From Monoglobus sp964617455 (GTDB taxonomy: Bacteria > Bacillota > Clostridia > Monoglobales > Monoglobaceae), in assembly GCA_964617455.1 (NCBI GenBank), contig CAZTYF010000001.1:124001-188000 (forward strand): a DNA stretch of 64,000 nt, in the 5' to 3' direction. The translations under genes and the position numbers were made by a program. Of this stretch, positions 61,616 through 64,000 are shown piece after piece. The notes below the pieces were generated by a model that had not been told where the DNA came from, did not search any database, and saw only the letters and a list, made by a program, of their open reading frames with translations. Each line of letters opens with the position of its first letter. Within the stretch, counting starts at the first letter, position 1.

Positions 61616-62242
61616 ATGAAAATCGAAAGGATTAACGAGAATAAAATCAAAGTTCTGATTGACACCGACGAGGCCCGAGAATGGAACATAAACGCAAGCA
61701 ATATGGGCTCCGATTCCCCGGAGGTGCGGGAGATGTTCAGAACGGCCATACGGCTGGCTCGGGAGGAGGTGCGGTTCAGCATCGACGGCGCCAAGCTCTT
61801 TGTGGAGGCCATACCGGAGCACAGGGACGGGTTTGGAATGCTCATCACCAAGGTTTTCACCGATGAGGATCTGAGCGCCGCCGTGGCCAATTGCGCCTAT
61901 AAAGGCAAAATCAAAAAGCGGTGTCTCTGCCCCGAGGAGGAAGAGGGCAAAATCAAGAGCCGCCGCATATTCAGATTCGACGATTTTGACGATGTCTGCC
62001 GCTCCGCCGAGGCCATACGGGCGGACTTCTCCGGAGACAGCACCCTCTATAAGTGCGACGGCTGCTACTATATGCTCCTCGCTCCGGAGGATATACGGAT
62101 TATGCTGAAAGTGGAGAGAATCATGCTGGAATTCTCGGAAAAGCAGGCGGGCACCTTGGTGTCCTACGGCCGCCTGAATGAGTTGGGCGAAGTGATGATA
62201 AAAAACGATGCGGTGAAAGTTTTGGCCGAATATTTCGGCTGA
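61616..62242 (+). CDS. mecA: MecA-type adaptor protein
   Basis: Adaptor that delivers substrates to ClpC. 208 residues. N-terminal MKIERINENKIKVLI, an acidic linker (CPEEEEGKIKSRR at about 103) and a C-terminal ClpC-binding domain (RIFRFDDFDDVCRSAEAI, then LYKCDGCYYMLL). Matches the MecA layout. ATG 61616 has GGGAG / AGG upstream; the open frame before it lacks a site. Target proteins in this organism are unknown. Confidence 0.85.
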   Translation: MKIERINENKIKVLIDTDEAREWNINASNMGSDSPEVREMFRTAIRLAREEVRFSIDGAKLFVEAIPEHRDGFGMLITKVFTDEDLSAAVANCAYKGKIKKRCLCPEEEEGKIKSRRIFRFDDFDDVCRSAEAIRADFSGDSTLYKCDGCYYMLLAPEDIRIMLKVERIMLEFSEKQAGTLVSYGRLNELGEVMIKNDAVKVLAEYFG

Positions 62243-62248
62243 GGCTTT

Positions 62249-62275
62249 CGGGCGGGGCTTTCCCCGCCGTTTTAA
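62249..62275 (+). terminator. Terminator after mecA
   Basis: GGCGGGG-CTTT-CCCCGCC followed by GTTTT. Confidence 0.85.
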
Positions 62276-62304
62276 ATAAAAACCCTCAAGAAAGGAAAGT
62301 TTGT

Positions 62305-63567
62305 ATGCTTTTTTCTTTGGATGACATAATGGAATATATTGAGGACAACGACATCAAATTCATACGGTTGGTGTTTTTTGACATTTTCGGGAATATGAAG
62401 AACATTTCCGTCTTTGCATCCGAGCTGCCCCGGGCCTTGGAGCACGGGGTGAATTTTGACGCTTCGGAAATCAACGGGTTTATGAATGTGGGAGAGAGCG
62501 ACCTTATGCTCCGCCCCGACCCCAGCACCGCCGAGATTTTGCCTTGGCGGCCCCAGCATGCGGGAGTTCTCAGAATGTTTTGCGACATTTGCTATCCGGA
62601 CGGCAAGATGTTCGAGGGGGATTCCCGAAACATACTGAAAAAATCCACCGACGACTTGGGCGAAAACGGTATGTATTGCGAAATCGGCACCGAGTGCAAA
62701 TTCTATCTGTTCAATTTGGATGACCGGGGAGAAATGACCAACATCCCCCACGACAACGGAACCTACTATGATGTGGCCCCCGCCGACAGAGGGGAGAATA
62801 TTCGTCGGGAAATTTGCCTCACCCTTGAGGAAATGGGAATTCGGCCCCGCAGCTCCAAACATGCGGGAGGTCCGGGCCAGCACCAGATCATATACAATCA
62901 CGGCGCCCCCGTGGAGGCTGCCGACCATGTGATGACATTCAAGAATTTGGTGGCAACCATAGCCGATATGAACGGCCTGTATGCCTCCTTTATGCCCCGC
63001 CCCATTCCTGACAAAAGCGGAAACGGAATGCATGTGCATCTGTCCCTCTATGAGAACGAAACGGGGAAGAGCCTGATTGACATGAATTGCGAAACGGGCC
63101 GCCGATTCATTGCGGGAATTTTGGCCCACATAAACGAGATGAGCTTATTCCTGTGCCCCACCGTCAACTCCTACAGCAGGCTGGGCCAATTTGAGGCCCC
63201 CAAGTTTGTGACTTGGTCCCACCAAAACCGCCAGCAGCTTATGCGCATACCCAAAAACGTGGCGGGGGAGAGCCGTTTGGAGCTCAGGTCACCGGACGGA
63301 TGCTCCAACCCCTATTTGGTGATTGCCCTTATGATATATGCGGGCATAGACGGAATAAAAAACGGAATGCAGCTTCCCAAACCCATCGATGTGACCTACA
63401 AAGAGGGTATAGAGGGCCTCGTGCGCCTGCCTCGGAATTTGGAAGAGGCGGTTAACTTTGCGGAGAGCAGCGAATTCGTAAAGCGGGTGCTGCCCCACAA
63501 TATCGTAGAGACCTATGTGGCGGAAAAACGTCGGGAATACAGGGACTTTTTGAATTTTCAGAAATAG
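62305..63567 (+). CDS. glnA: Glutamine synthetase, type I
   Basis: ATP-dependent synthesis of glutamine from glutamate and ammonia. Signature segments: VFFDIFGNMKN, CEIGTECKFYLF, GNGMHVHLSLY, NSYSRLGQFEAP and RLELRSPDGCSNPYL. 420 residues, on the short side. The adenylylation-site sequence of the enterobacterial GSI-beta type is not seen, so it is probably the feedback-regulated alpha type. No GlnR box was found. AAGGAAAG ribosome site; an ANTAR-type regulator follows 34 bp later. Confidence 0.95.
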   Translation: MLFSLDDIMEYIEDNDIKFIRLVFFDIFGNMKNISVFASELPRALEHGVNFDASEINGFMNVGESDLMLRPDPSTAEILPWRPQHAGVLRMFCDICYPDGKMFEGDSRNILKKSTDDLGENGMYCEIGTECKFYLFNLDDRGEMTNIPHDNGTYYDVAPADRGENIRREICLTLEEMGIRPRSSKHAGGPGQHQIIYNHGAPVEAADHVMTFKNLVATIADMNGLYASFMPRPIPDKSGNGMHVHLSLYENETGKSLIDMNCETGRRFIAGILAHINEMSLFLCPTVNSYSRLGQFEAPKFVTWSHQNRQQLMRIPKNVAGESRLELRSPDGCSNPYLVIALMIYAGIDGIKNGMQLPKPIDVTYKEGIEGLVRLPRNLEEAVNFAESSEFVKRVLPHNIVETYVAEKRREYRDFLNFQK

Positions 63568-63601
63568 GAGCCCGGGCAGCCGAGAAAGAATGTGATGATA
63601 A

Positions 63602-64000
63602 TTGAATGACAGGATTTTGATTGTGTCCGCCTCGGGAAAAAGTGCGGACGCCCTCGCCCATATTCTCAGGCGGTATGCCATGGGCAATATAGATTTTGCC
63701 GTCAGCGGTGTGGAAACAAGGCGGGCGGTGCTGCGGGTGGCCTATGCCCTCATCATCATAAACGCCCCCCTCAAAGACGAGCAGGGAAACAACTTGGCCA
63801 CCGATTTGATACGGGGGACCCGCTCCTCGGTGATATTGATAGCCAAGAACGATGTGGCGGAGGTCCTGGCCTCCAAAGTGGAGGGAGAGGGAGTCTTTGT
63901 GATTCCCAAACCCTTAAGGCAAAGCAGCTTTTTGAGTGCGGTGCGGCTCTCCCTGGCAGCTTCCTCCCGAATCGCCGAAATCGACAAAAAACTGGCCAAG
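63602..64000 (+). CDS. ANTAR-type response regulator, 3'-truncated by the window edge
   Basis: 133 codons seen, frame open to the last base. The sequence starts from TTG at 63602, just after an in-frame TAA. The receiver-like fold is visible: DRILIVSASGKSADALAHIL, YALIIINAPLKD and GVFVIPKPL. In Clostridia a protein of this kind, with a C-terminal ANTAR RNA-binding domain, follows glnA; here the ANTAR part would lie beyond the window, so that domain is inferred from context. The receiver lacks the usual phospho-acceptor Asp (position occupied by Asn in IINAP), suggesting regulation without phosphorylation. Confidence 0.75.
   Translation, partial: MNDRILIVSASGKSADALAHILRRYAMGNIDFAVSGVETRRAVLRVAYALIIINAPLKDEQGNNLATDLIRGTRSSVILIAKNDVAEVLASKVEGEGVFVIPKPLRQSSFLSAVRLSLAASSRIAEIDKKLAK

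Overview
The window looks like a scaffold from a Gram-positive, anaerobic member of the Clostridia, probably gut- or rumen-associated. The evidence is a clostridial-type division and cell-wall (dcw) cluster with a meso-diaminopimelate-type MurE, a class B sortase with a PKTG-type sorting signal, a MecA adaptor, a DivIC / S1-domain pair, a glnA gene followed by an ANTAR-type regulator, and the GGGtGRT protein pair found in anaerobes. Secreted pectate lyase and M60 peptidase genes suggest use of plant and host glycans. The DNA is moderately GC-rich, with GTG and TTG starts. Two 100-N gaps (167-266, 45578-45677) are each flanked by the same 55-bp word on both sides. Collapsing each gap plus one copy of the word restores a single reading frame, so they look like assembler overlaps rather than missing DNA.

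Layout. 1-2150: Pro/Thr-rich wall-anchored protein and its sortase. 2216-15130 (minus strand): dcw operon mraZ-rsmH-ftsL-pbp-murE-murF-mraY-ftsW-murG-ftsQ, without murD, driven from a sigma-A promoter with MraZ-box-like repeats and a leader of about 450 nt full of hairpin repeats. 15242-22660: a decayed phage-like element with a replication initiator carrying intragenic iterons and an AT-rich element, a tail-fibre-like protein, portal, CI-type repressor, small zinc protein, ArpU-like regulator, small protein and large terminase. At its edge is a candidate type I toxin-antitoxin locus (26-residue membrane peptide and convergent antisense RNA). 23045-25065: tRNA-Ser and the GGGtGRT operon. 25200-30078: uvrB-uvrA. 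30338-35365: pectate lyase, lepA, hemW. 35459-36297: tRNA-Trp and tRNA-Ala separated by a dense hairpin-repeat array. 36401-42423: ECF S component, AlkZ-related protein, fhs, mnmG, lipoprotein. 42513-47815: candidate small RNA and a giant M60 peptidase. 47881-61094 (minus strand): HAD phosphatase, recG, fakA, Asp23 protein, yhaN/yhaO-type repair pair, yebC, SPFH/NfeD pair, S1 protein, divIC, coiled-coil protein, coaD, rsmD. 61187-64000: candidate structured RNA, mecA, glnA and a truncated ANTAR-type regulator.

The most unusual parts are non-coding. They are the toxin-antitoxin locus at 22424-22651; a family of two alternating hairpin modules (about 8 copies of module A, 11 of module B) in three loci whose stems show compensatory base changes; an origin-like architecture inside the phage initiator gene; and two promoter-to-terminator RNAs (42513-42618 and 61187-61356) that match no family I can name. 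All calls come from reading the sequence; no database search was possible.
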